Shown here: piece after piece, positions 1 through 7,104 of the stretch | Numbering within the stretch: the stretch's first letter is position 1 | Layout of the letters: each line of letters starts with the position of its first letter | NCBI GenBank assembly: GCA_050301235.1 | Contig: JBNKZD010000234.1 | Coordinates: 1 to 19,775, forward strand | Source: JAFGIN01 sp050301235 | GTDB lineage: Bacteria > Fibrobacterota > Chitinivibrionia > Chitinivibrionales > Chitinispirillaceae | Direction of reading: 5' to 3' | Length of the DNA: 19,775 bases | Translations under genes and position numbers: made by a program | Notes under the pieces: model-generated | Seen by the model: only the letters and a program-made list of their open reading frames with translations | Database searches by the model: none | Told to the model about the DNA's origin: nothing

Positions 1-1
1 G

Positions 2-109
2 ATCCTTGATGAGGTACAACAGAAACCGTTACTTCTACCTGACGGCTCAGGCAGAACATTCACGCTGCAATTGGCATCTCCAGAAGGATTTAAACTTGCG
101 ATGGGATAG
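2..109 (+). CDS. C-terminal end of an unidentified protein (partial)
   Basis: The frame is open from the first bases of the window and stops with TAG at 107-109, giving 35 residues that end in ASPEGFKLAMG. There is no start codon because the gene continues upstream of the window. The residues read like normal coding sequence, with mixed charges and no low complexity, but they are too few to assign a family. A MITE-like repeat follows about 30 bp after the stop. The call rests only on the open frame and its position at the window edge. Confidence 0.4.
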   Translation: MLDEVQQKPLLLPDGSGRTFTLQLASPEGFKLAMG

Positions 110-140
110 GCACGTTTTGAGCCGTTTTAGTGAGTTCTGA

Positions 141-247
141 ACCCTATCTCCATTCGTGGAGAAAGGGGACAAAAGTTTTTTCTCTTCTTTCCCCCTCTCC
201 ATTCACCAATGGAGAGGGGGACCAAGGGGGTGAGGCGACGCAATATC
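141..247 (-). repeat. MITE-like hairpin repeat, copy 1 (partial, inverted)
   Basis: Read on the minus strand this matches the copies at 2346-2465 and 11211-11352: GCGTCGCCTCACCCCC, then a long CCCCCTCTCCATT...AATGGAGAGGGGG hairpin, an A/G-rich linker and a second CTTTCTCCACG...TGGAG hairpin. The end corresponding to the GAGGCGAT terminus of the other copies is missing. The element abuts the stop codon of the PLP-enzyme gene, so its large hairpin could serve as the 3' transcript end of that gene. No coding capacity is seen. Confidence 0.8.
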
Positions 248-1313
248 ACTCAAAATACTTATGAAATAGCTTTGGTAACTTTTGAAAGTCAATATCACTA
301 CGTAACGTACTATCCTTATGCGCATTTTTAGTATTCCAGAATAGCACTGTGCTGTTCTTCCCATCATGCATGATATAATCATAAAATGCAGCTCCGCATT
401 TCCCGGTGTAAACACTATCAAGCTCAATATGATCACTCTTGCTAATCAATTGTATGAAGGCATCACCTTCTCTGGTGGGTATTCCATAGCCGTTACCAAA
501 ATAATTGCTATGAATAGTGAGTTCCTTCTCTGAGAGGGCTACAACAGGAAAGGAACTGTCACAATCATGAAGCAGTTTGTTGGTCTGTTTTGCAAGAGTA
601 ATACATTTGTCAAAATTGCCGACATAGTCAGGTACAACGCGGACTGCATGGACCATTGTGGAGATTCCAGCTGCTTTGAGTCCTAAAATCAATCCGGCTG
701 CAGTGCCCATGGTCCCCAGGGTAATAAATATAGCATCAGGTGCAGGAAGCTCCCCTTTTTGAATCTGTGTGGCAAGTTCAAAACCTGCATTTACAAAACC
801 GATTGTACCAACCAGGGATGAGCCTCCTGCAGGAATTACGTATGGAGGTAATGATTCCTGTGCGGTTATTGTTTGAATGACCGTTTTCATATGGCTTGTA
901 TGTTCCTCATAGGTGGAATCAAGTAGCATTTCGGCATTGAATTTAAAATCAGCAAGGAGGTTCTCCTGTACCGTTGGAGAGGGGGACTGATCAAAAAGCA
1001 TGATGGTGCATTTTAATCGTGCAACCGATGTATACGTTGCGGTTGCTCTTGCATGATTTGACCCGGCACCTCCTGATGTGATGACATGTTTGAAGTTGTG
1101 CGCGAGAGCATCACCTAAGAGAAATTCAAGTTTTCTTACTTTGTTGCCACCGTAGAGTGTACCGCAGAGGTCATCCCTTTTAACATAGAGATTGCTGTTT
1201 CCACTTTGTCGGGACAAACCTTGAAGATGCTGTATCGATGATGGGAACCCTCCTATAGGAAAAAAAGGGATGCGTTCTTTGAGTCGAGGAAATATATTAA
1301 AGAGTGGTATCAT
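246..1313 (-). CDS. PLP-dependent D-cysteine desulfhydrase / ACC deaminase family enzyme
   Basis: This is a 355-residue fold-type II PLP enzyme. D-cysteine desulfhydrases release H2S, ammonia and pyruvate from D-cysteine; ACC deaminases open the cyclopropane ring of ACC. The PLP lysine should be K58 in GGNKVRKLE, and the substrate-carboxylate loop is SGGAGSNHARA (80-90). SNH instead of the ACC-deaminase SNQ, together with the C-terminal VYTGK motif, points to the D-cysteine desulfhydrase side. A glycine-rich phosphate-binding segment, TLGTMGTAAGL, lies in the middle. Length is slightly above the usual 325-340. There is no signal peptide, so it is probably cytoplasmic. The gene is divergent from the lipoprotein gene at 1401. 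Substrate assignment is inference; the family assignment is firm. Confidence 0.88.
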   Translation of the reverse strand: MIPLFNIFPRLKERIPFFPIGGFPSSIQHLQGLSRQSGNSNLYVKRDDLCGTLYGGNKVRKLEFLLGDALAHNFKHVITSGGAGSNHARATATYTSVARLKCTIMLFDQSPSPTVQENLLADFKFNAEMLLDSTYEEHTSHMKTVIQTITAQESLPPYVIPAGGSSLVGTIGFVNAGFELATQIQKGELPAPDAIFITLGTMGTAAGLILGLKAAGISTMVHAVRVVPDYVGNFDKCITLAKQTNKLLHDCDSSFPVVALSEKELTIHSNYFGNGYGIPTREGDAFIQLISKSDHIELDSVYTGKCGAAFYDYIMHDGKNSTVLFWNTKNAHKDSTLRSDIDFQKLPKLFHKYFE

Positions 1314-1400
1314 TATGTTGCCTGACTTTCATATGTTTAGAAATGAAATACTATCAAAAGATATGAAATGGAACTGTTTATTGCAATGGAGGTTTAAATT

Positions 1401-1736
1401 ATGAGAAGTTATATCTTAATTTCAGCGCTGGTAGTTGTAATCGGTTGTGCATCAACAAAACAGCCGGAGCTTATTACCTTTTCTCCCCTGAGTGTCAACA
1501 GAGAGTTGCTTGAAAAGAAGGATTTTTCAGAAATAATTACCATTGTAAATCATGAGTATGATGGAGGAAAACACTCATACTCCAAGGCCGATATCATGAG
1601 TGAAGAATCAATCTATCTGACTTTGAAATTAACATCAAACAACAACGCTGATGGGTGTTGTAAGGTGTCGGTGGATAAAAACAGGGCTGCAATTGTAAGT
1701 ATGCGCCCCGATTGTCCGATTGAGGTGGAAGAGTAA
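1401..1736 (+). CDS. Small lipoprotein of unknown function
   Basis: The 111-residue protein has a short lipoprotein signal peptide with a lipobox-like VVIGC, so Cys16 would be lipidated. GGAGG lies about 8 nt before the ATG. The mature part is a small polar domain with two adjacent cysteines (DGCCKVSV) and an acidic C-terminal tail (PDCPIEVEE). The pattern SIYLTLKLTS...CCKVSVDKNRAAIVSM suggests beta strands. I do not recognise a family. It is divergent from the PLP-enzyme gene and convergent with bcp, whose stop codon directly abuts its own, leaving no room for a conventional terminator. Confidence 0.72.
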   Translation: MRSYILISALVVVIGCASTKQPELITFSPLSVNRELLEKKDFSEIITIVNHEYDGGKHSYSKADIMSEESIYLTLKLTSNNNADGCCKVSVDKNRAAIVSMRPDCPIEVEE

Positions 1737-2201
1737 TCATAAAGAACAGATTGTAGAGAACACTTCCTGTGCATGGGCAGTTACCTTAACTTTATTCCAG
1801 ATCTGTTCAATGCAACCATCAGGATTTATAAGGAAAGTTGTTCGCACTACTCCCATGTATTCTTTGCCATACATACTCTTTTTCTGCCAGACACCGTACG
1901 ATGTTAGAGCGGTGTGATCGGGATCGCTCAGAAGTAGAATCGAAAGGTTGTGTTTTGCTATAAATGATGTGTGGGATTTCACTGAATCGGGGCTGATACC
2001 GATAACAGTGGCTTTTTTCGCTGAAAAATCCTTGTTCAGTGCTGTAAAATTCACAGCTTCCTGAGTACAGCCGCTGGTATTATCTTTAGGGTAAAAATAC
2101 AGAACGACCCATTTACCCTTAAAGTCAGATAACGATATTTTTTTACTATCAGCACTATCGAGAGTGAAATCAGGAGCTTTGGAACCTATATCAAGTTTCA
2201 T
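1737..2201 (-). CDS. bcp: Thioredoxin-dependent peroxiredoxin, Bcp/PrxQ type
   Basis: This 154-residue AhpC/TSA-family peroxiredoxin reduces hydrogen peroxide and organic peroxides in the cytoplasm. The family signature FYPKDNTSGCTQEA holds the peroxidatic cysteine at Cys45. The usual PrxQ resolving cysteine five residues later is Val50 here, so this is a 1-Cys-type Bcp, unless Cys152 close to the C-terminus substitutes. The N-terminal GSKAPDFTL and the RTTFLINPDG motif are also typical. Length is normal for the family. GGGGAGA precedes the ATG at good spacing. It is tail-to-tail with the lipoprotein gene at 1401 with no gap. Confidence 0.93.
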   Translation of the reverse strand: MKLDIGSKAPDFTLDSADSKKISLSDFKGKWVVLYFYPKDNTSGCTQEAVNFTALNKDFSAKKATVIGISPDSVKSHTSFIAKHNLSILLLSDPDHTALTSYGVWQKKSMYGKEYMGVVRTTFLINPDGCIEQIWNKVKVTAHAQEVFSTICSL

Positions 2202-2345
2202 AATAAGATCTCCCCGTTTTATATTAATTCAATAACCTGTGTAATAGAATATAATCTCAGTTAAACAGGTGGGTTGCAGGTTTTATTTATGTTGAACTAA
2301 ATGGATATTCACTTTATGGGTGTGAGAATACACAATGATTTGCAT

Positions 2346-2465
2346 ATCGCCTCACCCCCTCGGTCCCCCTCTCCATTGGTAATGGAGAGGGGGAAGAAGA
2401 GAAAAAATTGCAGTTTCTTGCTCCCTTTCTCCACGAGTGGAGAGAGGGCTGGGGAGAGAGGCGAT
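2346..2465 (+). repeat. MITE-like hairpin repeat, copy 2 (complete)
   Basis: The 120-bp element is bounded by the inverted ends ATCGCCTC (2346) and GAGGCGAT (2465). It contains a perfect 13-bp stem (2365-2377 with 2381-2393, loop GGT), an A/G-rich linker and a second hairpin around CTCCACGAGTGGAG. It is repeated at 141-247 (inverted, partial) and 11211-11352. It has no coding capacity. Its position downstream of the divergent bcp and upstream of the alcohol dehydrogenase makes it purely intergenic. Confidence 0.88.
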
Positions 2466-2528
2466 TGCGTATTCTGCGGTATTTGAGTTTTTTGTCAACA
2501 AAGTTTTTAAAACACCAACCAAGTGCAT

Positions 2529-2540
2529 ATCAATATTGAT
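2529..2540. promoter_or_regulatory. 12-bp perfect palindrome upstream of alcohol dehydrogenase
   Basis: ATCAATATTGAT is a perfect palindrome about 80 bp before the ATG of the iron-type alcohol dehydrogenase gene, in an AT-rich leader. It has the size and position of a dimeric-repressor operator, but no regulator gene adjoins it and AT-rich palindromes of this length can occur by chance. Confidence 0.3.
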
Positions 2541-2620
2541 CTAAATACTAAAATGCCTTAAAAAGCAAAACAAACAGTTTTAAATTTTAAATTCGGGAAG
2601 AAATTAAACTGGAGGATACC

Positions 2621-3790
2621 ATGGATAATTTTACTTTTCACAATACTGCCAGAATCGTTTTTGGTAAAAACAGTGAATCGGATGTCGGGCGTGAAGTGAA
2701 ACGGTTCAGTAACAAAATACTGTTGCATTATGGTAAGGAGAGTGTTAAAAATAGCGGACTTTATGATCGGGTGACCGAATCTTTGACGAAAGAGGGGATA
2801 TCGTTTATAGAGCTTGGGGGTGTAGCTCCCAATCCCAGACTGGATCTGGTGAATCAGGGAATCAAAATGTGCCGGGATCAGAACATTTCTTTCATACTTG
2901 CTGTCGGTGGTGGTAGTGTTATTGATTCTGCAAAAGCAATTGCTGTCGGTGTTCCATACTGCGGTGATGTCTGGGATTTTTACATGGGAAAAGCACAACC
3001 TGCCAAAGCCCTTGATGTCGGCACCGTGCTTACTATTCCTGCTGCTGGAAGTGAAGCCAGTCCGAGTTCTGTCATCACCAATATGGATGGACTGCTTAAG
3101 CGGGGGCTTACCAGCGATTTGCTTCATCCAGTATTTTCCATATTGAATCCGGAGACCACCTTTACACTTCCACCATACCAGACCGCATGCGGTGCAGCAG
3201 ATATCATGGCGCATATAATGGAGCGCTATTTCACCACTACAAAAGCTGTAGATCTCACCGATCGTCTTTGTGAAGCAACCATGAAAACAGTTATCGGTAA
3301 TGTTCCGGTTTGTCTTGCGGATCCCGATAATTATACTGCTCGTGCTGAAGTGATGTGGGCTGGTACTATTGCTCATAATGATCTTCTGGGGACAGGACGT
3401 GCCGGCGATTGGGCATCACATCAGATCGAACATGAGATAAGCGGTATCTATGATGTAGCTCATGGGGCAGGGCTTTCTGTTGTATTCCCGGCATGGATGA
3501 GATATGTTTACAAGTCAAACGTTGCGCGTTTTGTCCAGTTTGCATCCCGGGTATGGAATGTCGAGATAGATTTTCATGATCAGGAAAAGACTGCACTTGA
3601 AGGAATCCGGAGACTGGAAGCGTTTTTCTCATCAATTGGCTTACCGGTTCGTCTGAAAGAAATGGGGATTGGCAATGAGCGTATCGAAGAGATGGCTGAT
3701 AAGGCAACCGGGAACGGAATGTGGACTGCGGGAAATTTTGTAAAATTAAAAAGAGATGATATTGTTGAAATATTGAAGATTGCTATGTAA
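2621..3790 (+). CDS. Iron-type alcohol dehydrogenase, YqhD/butanol-dehydrogenase-like
   Basis: This 389-residue group III (iron-containing) alcohol dehydrogenase family enzyme should reduce aldehydes with NAD(P)H in the cytoplasm. The nucleotide-binding loop is GGGSVIDSAKAIA (96-108). The predicted metal ligands Asp194, His198, His267 and His281 fall at the same residue numbers as in E. coli YqhD, and the flanking motifs GAADIMAHIMERYF and HQIEHEISGIYDVAHGAGL are classical. Length matches YqhD (387). GGAGG sits 6 nt before the ATG. YqhD works mainly as an NADPH-dependent scavenger of short-chain and lipid-peroxidation aldehydes; by inference this enzyme does similar work. It is followed by an SDR gene, but a tandem-repeat spacer of about 150 bp separates the two. 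Confidence 0.94.
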   Translation: MDNFTFHNTARIVFGKNSESDVGREVKRFSNKILLHYGKESVKNSGLYDRVTESLTKEGISFIELGGVAPNPRLDLVNQGIKMCRDQNISFILAVGGGSVIDSAKAIAVGVPYCGDVWDFYMGKAQPAKALDVGTVLTIPAAGSEASPSSVITNMDGLLKRGLTSDLLHPVFSILNPETTFTLPPYQTACGAADIMAHIMERYFTTTKAVDLTDRLCEATMKTVIGNVPVCLADPDNYTARAEVMWAGTIAHNDLLGTGRAGDWASHQIEHEISGIYDVAHGAGLSVVFPAWMRYVYKSNVARFVQFASRVWNVEIDFHDQEKTALEGIRRLEAFFSSIGLPVRLKEMGIGNERIEEMADKATGNGMWTAGNFVKLKRDDIVEILKIAM

Positions 3791-3798
3791 ATTTAATG

Positions 3799-3913
3799 GT
3801 TCTGGGTTCAAAAGTTCAGAGGTTAAGGTTAAGGTTAAGGTTAAGGTTTGGAAGCTATAGCTTTAAAACTCTTGAACGTTGAACCCTGAACCCTGAACCC
3901 TGAACCCTGAACG
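3799..3913. repeat. Telomere-like tandem repeats inside an imperfect inverted repeat
   Basis: Two short tandem arrays face each other between the alcohol dehydrogenase and SDR genes. (GGTTAA)4 runs from 3821 to 3844 and (GAACCCT)4 plus a partial unit runs from 3881 to 3912. The outer parts GGTTCTGGGTTCAA (about 3798-3814) and TTGAACCCTGAACC are near-perfect reverse complements, so the whole segment could fold as one large hairpin with a 12-bp palindrome AAGCTATAGCTT (3852-3863) in the middle. There is no coding capacity. The hairpin may act as a terminator or attenuator; that role is inference. Confidence 0.82.
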
Positions 3914-3943
3914 ACTAAGTATTTTCAGAGGAAGGTAGTAACC

Positions 3944-4642
3944 ATGTTAGATATAACTGGCAAATGGGCATTAGTAACCGGAGCAAGCCGGGGAATTGGG
4001 AAGCAGGTAGTTCAGGCACTTGCCGAAAAAGGGTGTAACTGTATACTTCACAGCAGAGATTGTGCTCATACTGCTGAGTTAGCAGATAAATTGAAATTAA
4101 AGGGTGTTGCTGTAGAGCAGGTGCAAGCGGAGCTTTCTGATCCGGTACAGGTGCGACAGTTAGCGAAGGAGGCTGAAAAGATTTCGGGCGGCATTGATAT
4201 CCTTTATAATAATGCAGCTGTTATGACTCCTTACCATACTGATTATTATCAGGCAGTTGAACAGGAGTACATGAAAAGTTTCACTGTCAATACCATTGCA
4301 CCGATACTGCTATGTAACAGTATCATTCCACAGATGATAAAAAGAGGCTTTGGCAGGGTGGCCAATGTTACATCAGGAATAAAAGATGAACCGCAACTGA
4401 TGGCCTATGCTGCATCAAAAGCAGCACTGGATAAATATGTTTACGATATGGCAAAGCACCTTAAAGGAACAGGTGTATATATGAATCTTCTGGATCCGGG
4501 CTGGTTACGTACTGATCTTGGCGGCCCGAATGCGCCAAATCCGGTTGAATCGGTTCTTCCGGGGGCACTGGTTCCCGTTCTGCTTGAAGAGGAGATATTG
4601 GGAAAGTTCTTTTGTGCACAGGATTACAGAGTTGATAAATGA
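3944..4642 (+). CDS. Short-chain dehydrogenase/reductase (SDR) family oxidoreductase
   Basis: The protein is a classical 232-residue SDR with a Rossmann fold that binds NAD(P). The dinucleotide motif TGASRGIG (12-19) is intact, as are NNAA (89-92), the catalytic tetrad Asn116, Ser144, Tyr155 (YAASK) and Lys159, and the DPGWLRTDLGG segment after strand 6. An arginine at position 38 (HSR) hints at NADP preference. At 232 residues the C-terminus is a little short for the family, but nothing catalytic is missing. GAGGAAGG lies upstream of the ATG. The substrate cannot be read from sequence. The recD2 gene starts only a dozen bases after its stop, so both probably share a transcript. Confidence 0.9.
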   Translation: MLDITGKWALVTGASRGIGKQVVQALAEKGCNCILHSRDCAHTAELADKLKLKGVAVEQVQAELSDPVQVRQLAKEAEKISGGIDILYNNAAVMTPYHTDYYQAVEQEYMKSFTVNTIAPILLCNSIIPQMIKRGFGRVANVTSGIKDEPQLMAYAASKAALDKYVYDMAKHLKGTGVYMNLLDPGWLRTDLGGPNAPNPVESVLPGALVPVLLEEEILGKFFCAQDYRVDK

Positions 4643-4654
4643 TGATTGGAGACA

Positions 4655-6811
4655 ATGGCTAAACTTTCTGGTGTTGCAGGGAAAATAACATTCCGTAATG
4701 ATGCAAATGGTTTTACGGTTCTTCAACTCAAAGAGCAGCCTTTATCACTGCCGGTGACCTGTATTGGGATAATGCCATCTGTTAATAATGGAGAGCAGAT
4801 TTCAGTTGAAGGAGAGTGGCAGACAAGTAAAAAGTTCGGAAAGCAATTTGCGGTTCATACCTATAATATAGTTCAACCCGATACGATCGATGGCATAAAG
4901 AGGTTCCTTCAGTCGGGAATACTATCCAATGTCGGACCGGTTCGCACTGAAGCAATCGTCGAAAAATTCGGGTTGGAAACATTTTCGATTCTCGATACTT
5001 CACCCCATCGACTCCTTGAAGTCAACGGGATCGGGAAGAAGACTCTTGATAAAATTATGGAGAGCTGGCATCAGAAAAGGTATCTTAAAAACCTTATCCT
5101 GTTTCTTGCTCAGCATGATATATCTACATCACTTGCAGTAAAGCTCTCAAAAATCTATGGTACCGATGCGCAGCGAAAAGTGATTGAAAATCCGTATGTG
5201 CTTATAAGCGATGTGCGCGGGGTGGGTTTTGTCAAGGCTGATCAGATAGCACAGAAAATGGGGTATTCACGCGAGTCGGTGCACCGGATCAAAGCCGGCA
5301 TCCTCTTTACGCTTCAGGAATCGCTCAAAGATGGACATACCTGCTATCCCAGGGAAGAATTGGTTGCACAGGCTGCGCCACTGCTTGAAGTAGACAATGA
5401 AAAGGTCGTGTATTCACTTGATGATATGGTTGCTGTCAGCAGTGTGATACAGGAGCAGGAGTTTATATATGTACCGGCATTTAATGCTGCGGAAAAGTAT
5501 ATCACTAAAAATATTAAAAGTAGAATCGACTATTTCAGGGATAAGAATCGTAACGTTACAGCTCAATCGATCGATAGATGGATCAAACAGTATCAGGAGC
5601 GTAACAGCTGGACTGGAGATCCTGTTCAGATTAAAGCAATCACTACAGCTTCATTAAATCCACTGTTTTTGTGTACAGGAGGACCAGGAACCGGAAAAAC
5701 CACCATCCTGAAAGTAATCTGTACCTATTTTTCGGAGAGAGGAAGCAAGGTTACCCTTGCCGCGCCAACCGGAAGAGCTGCAGAGCGGATGACTTTCTGT
5801 ACCGGCATTGAAGCAAAAACGATTCATCGGTTATTAGGATATAATGCTGGCTCAGATGATTCGGTATTTCAAAAAAATGAGGAAAATCCTCTTGAGTCAG
5901 ATGTCGTTATCATCGATGAAGTCTCGATGGTTGATCTGCTTTTGATGCGCAGTCTTCTGGCGGCGGTACCACTTTCAGCACATATCATTTTAATCGGCGA
6001 CAACAAACAGTTACCATCAGTGGGGCCGGGTAATGTGCTTTCAGATTTTATTTCATCACACATTATACCGCACGTACATCTTCAAACGGTATTCCGTCAG
6101 GCGGCGCAGAGTCGAATCGTAACTGCAGCTCATGAGATAATTAAGGGTACAATTCCAGTTTTTCAGAACCGAAGCGATGAGAACTGCTTTTTTGTTTCGA
6201 AACAGGATCCGGAGGAGTCGGTTGAATATATTGTTGATCTGGTCAGCAGACGCCTTCCGGATAAATACCACCTCGATCCTGTTAAAGATATTCAGGTACT
6301 TTCACCGATGCACAAAGGACTGCTCGGGACGATGCATCTGAACAGCACTCTTCAGACAGCACTGAATACCCGCAAACAGAAGCTGGTCTGGGATGGTGTG
6401 CAATTTATTGAAGGTGATAAGGTGATGCAGATCAAGAACAACTACGAGAACGGGGTTTTCAATGGTGATATAGGAATAGTCAGCCGGATAATTGATGATG
6501 ATTCGTTATGTGTTAAATTCCAGGATGGTGAAGTGGAATATGCGACATCAAGCTTAGAAGAGATTCAGCCAGCCTATTGTATCAGTATCCATAAAAGTCA
6601 GGGGAGTGAATTCAAAGCTGTGGTGATTCCTGTATCAACCCAGCATTATATTATGCTCCAGAGGAATCTGGTATATACTGCACTGACAAGGGCAAAATCT
6701 GTTTGTGTGATGATTGGCACACCAAACGCGCTATCGATAGCGGTACGAAATGATAAAGCGCTCAGGCGATATTCTCAGTTGGCTTCGCGACTATCATCTA
6801 TTAATAGATGA
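4655..6811 (+). CDS. recD2: ATP-dependent RecD2-like DNA helicase
   Basis: This is a superfamily 1B 5'-3' DNA helicase of the RecD2 type, about 718 residues, which works in repair and replication without RecB and RecC. The N-terminal region has an OB-like segment and helix-hairpin-helix motifs (NVGPVRTEAI near 90, VNGIGKKTL near 122). Walker A GGPGTGKTT is at 342-350, Walker B IIDEVSM has Asp421-Glu422, motif III GDNKQLPS starts at 448 and motif VI SIHKSQGSEF starts at 644, followed by LVYTALTRAK. Length is normal. An earlier TTG at 4646 is in frame, but the ATG at 4655 better fits homologues that start just before KLSGxVxxITF; its GGAG is unusually close (3 nt). Neither recB nor recC lies nearby. 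Confidence 0.95.
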   Translation: MAKLSGVAGKITFRNDANGFTVLQLKEQPLSLPVTCIGIMPSVNNGEQISVEGEWQTSKKFGKQFAVHTYNIVQPDTIDGIKRFLQSGILSNVGPVRTEAIVEKFGLETFSILDTSPHRLLEVNGIGKKTLDKIMESWHQKRYLKNLILFLAQHDISTSLAVKLSKIYGTDAQRKVIENPYVLISDVRGVGFVKADQIAQKMGYSRESVHRIKAGILFTLQESLKDGHTCYPREELVAQAAPLLEVDNEKVVYSLDDMVAVSSVIQEQEFIYVPAFNAAEKYITKNIKSRIDYFRDKNRNVTAQSIDRWIKQYQERNSWTGDPVQIKAITTASLNPLFLCTGGPGTGKTTILKVICTYFSERGSKVTLAAPTGRAAERMTFCTGIEAKTIHRLLGYNAGSDDSVFQKNEENPLESDVVIIDEVSMVDLLLMRSLLAAVPLSAHIILIGDNKQLPSVGPGNVLSDFISSHIIPHVHLQTVFRQAAQSRIVTAAHEIIKGTIPVFQNRSDENCFFVSKQDPEESVEYIVDLVSRRLPDKYHLDPVKDIQVLSPMHKGLLGTMHLNSTLQTALNTRKQKLVWDGVQFIEGDKVMQIKNNYENGVFNGDIGIVSRIIDDDSLCVKFQDGEVEYATSSLEEIQPAYCISIHKSQGSEFKAVVIPVSTQHYIMLQRNLVYTALTRAKSVCVMIGTPNALSIAVRNDKALRRYSQLASRLSSINR

Positions 6812-6938
6812 ATTAAGTATACTATCTTCTGAATACCGGGAAGTTCCTCTCTTTTTTTAATTAAATTATCAGTTAATGCATGAGAGATTTGGAAATCGGT
6901 ATAGAAAAGACTATTTTTAGAAACATTCTATACTGTTC

Positions 6939-6967
6939 TTGTAGATTGTTAAAAATGGTTATATATT
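6939..6967 (+). promoter_or_regulatory. Sigma-70-type promoter for tRNA-Arg
   Basis: A -35 box TTGTAG (6939-6944) and a -10 box TATATT (6962-6967) are separated by exactly 17 bp and lie 14 bp before the first base of tRNA-Arg. Transcription would start about 7 nt upstream of the tRNA. It may also serve the downstream STAS-PEGA operon, because no other clear promoter lies between the tRNA and that gene. Confidence 0.6.
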
Positions 6968-6981
6968 TCTATCGAATTAAC

Positions 6982-7055
6982 GCGCCAGTAGCTCAGTTGG
7001 ATAGAGCGTCGGCCTCCGGAGCCGAAGGTCACAGGTTCGAATCCCGTCTGGCGTA
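6982..7055 (+). tRNA. tRNA-Arg (anticodon CCG)
   Basis: The cloverleaf is complete. The 7-bp acceptor GCGCCAG pairs with CTGGCGT (first pair G-T) and is followed by discriminator A. The D arm is GCTC/GAGC, the anticodon stem TCGGC/GCCGA has loop CTCCGGA with anticodon CCG at 7016-7018, and the T loop is TTCGAAT. It reads CGG codons. The T stem ACAGG/CCCGT has one A-C mismatch. CCA is not encoded. The 3' end is about 46 nt before the initiation site proposed for the next gene. Confidence 0.95.
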
Positions 7056-7090
7056 AATAAGTAATTAACTGTAGTGAAACCATAGCAAAG

Positions 7091-7104
7091 AGGAGGTTAT
7101 TATT
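7091..7104 (+). promoter_or_regulatory. Strong ribosome binding site and ATT initiation codon
   Basis: AGGAGG at 7091-7096 is the best Shine-Dalgarno sequence in the area. The first plausible in-frame codon at correct spacing is ATT at 7102; a preceding ATT at 7099 is too close. AUU starts are rare and are best known from infC, where initiation factor IF3 discriminates against them. This entry decides the start chosen for the STAS-PEGA gene. Confidence 0.65.

Noticed and set aside
2558..3376. 272-codon minus-strand open frame
   Set aside because: It is antisense to the well-supported iron-type alcohol dehydrogenase; its translation has no recognisable domain.
3881..3912. CRISPR-like array
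   Set aside because: The GAACCCT units are directly tandem with no spacers and no cas genes are nearby.
4646..4654. TTG start for recD2
   Set aside because: It is in frame, but it has no ribosome binding site of its own. ATG 4655 fits the usual N-terminus better, although its GGAG is close.
6982..7055. tRNA-Arg as an attachment site for an integrated element
   Set aside because: There is no integrase and no second copy of the tRNA 3' end in the window, and the downstream genes look like a resident operon.
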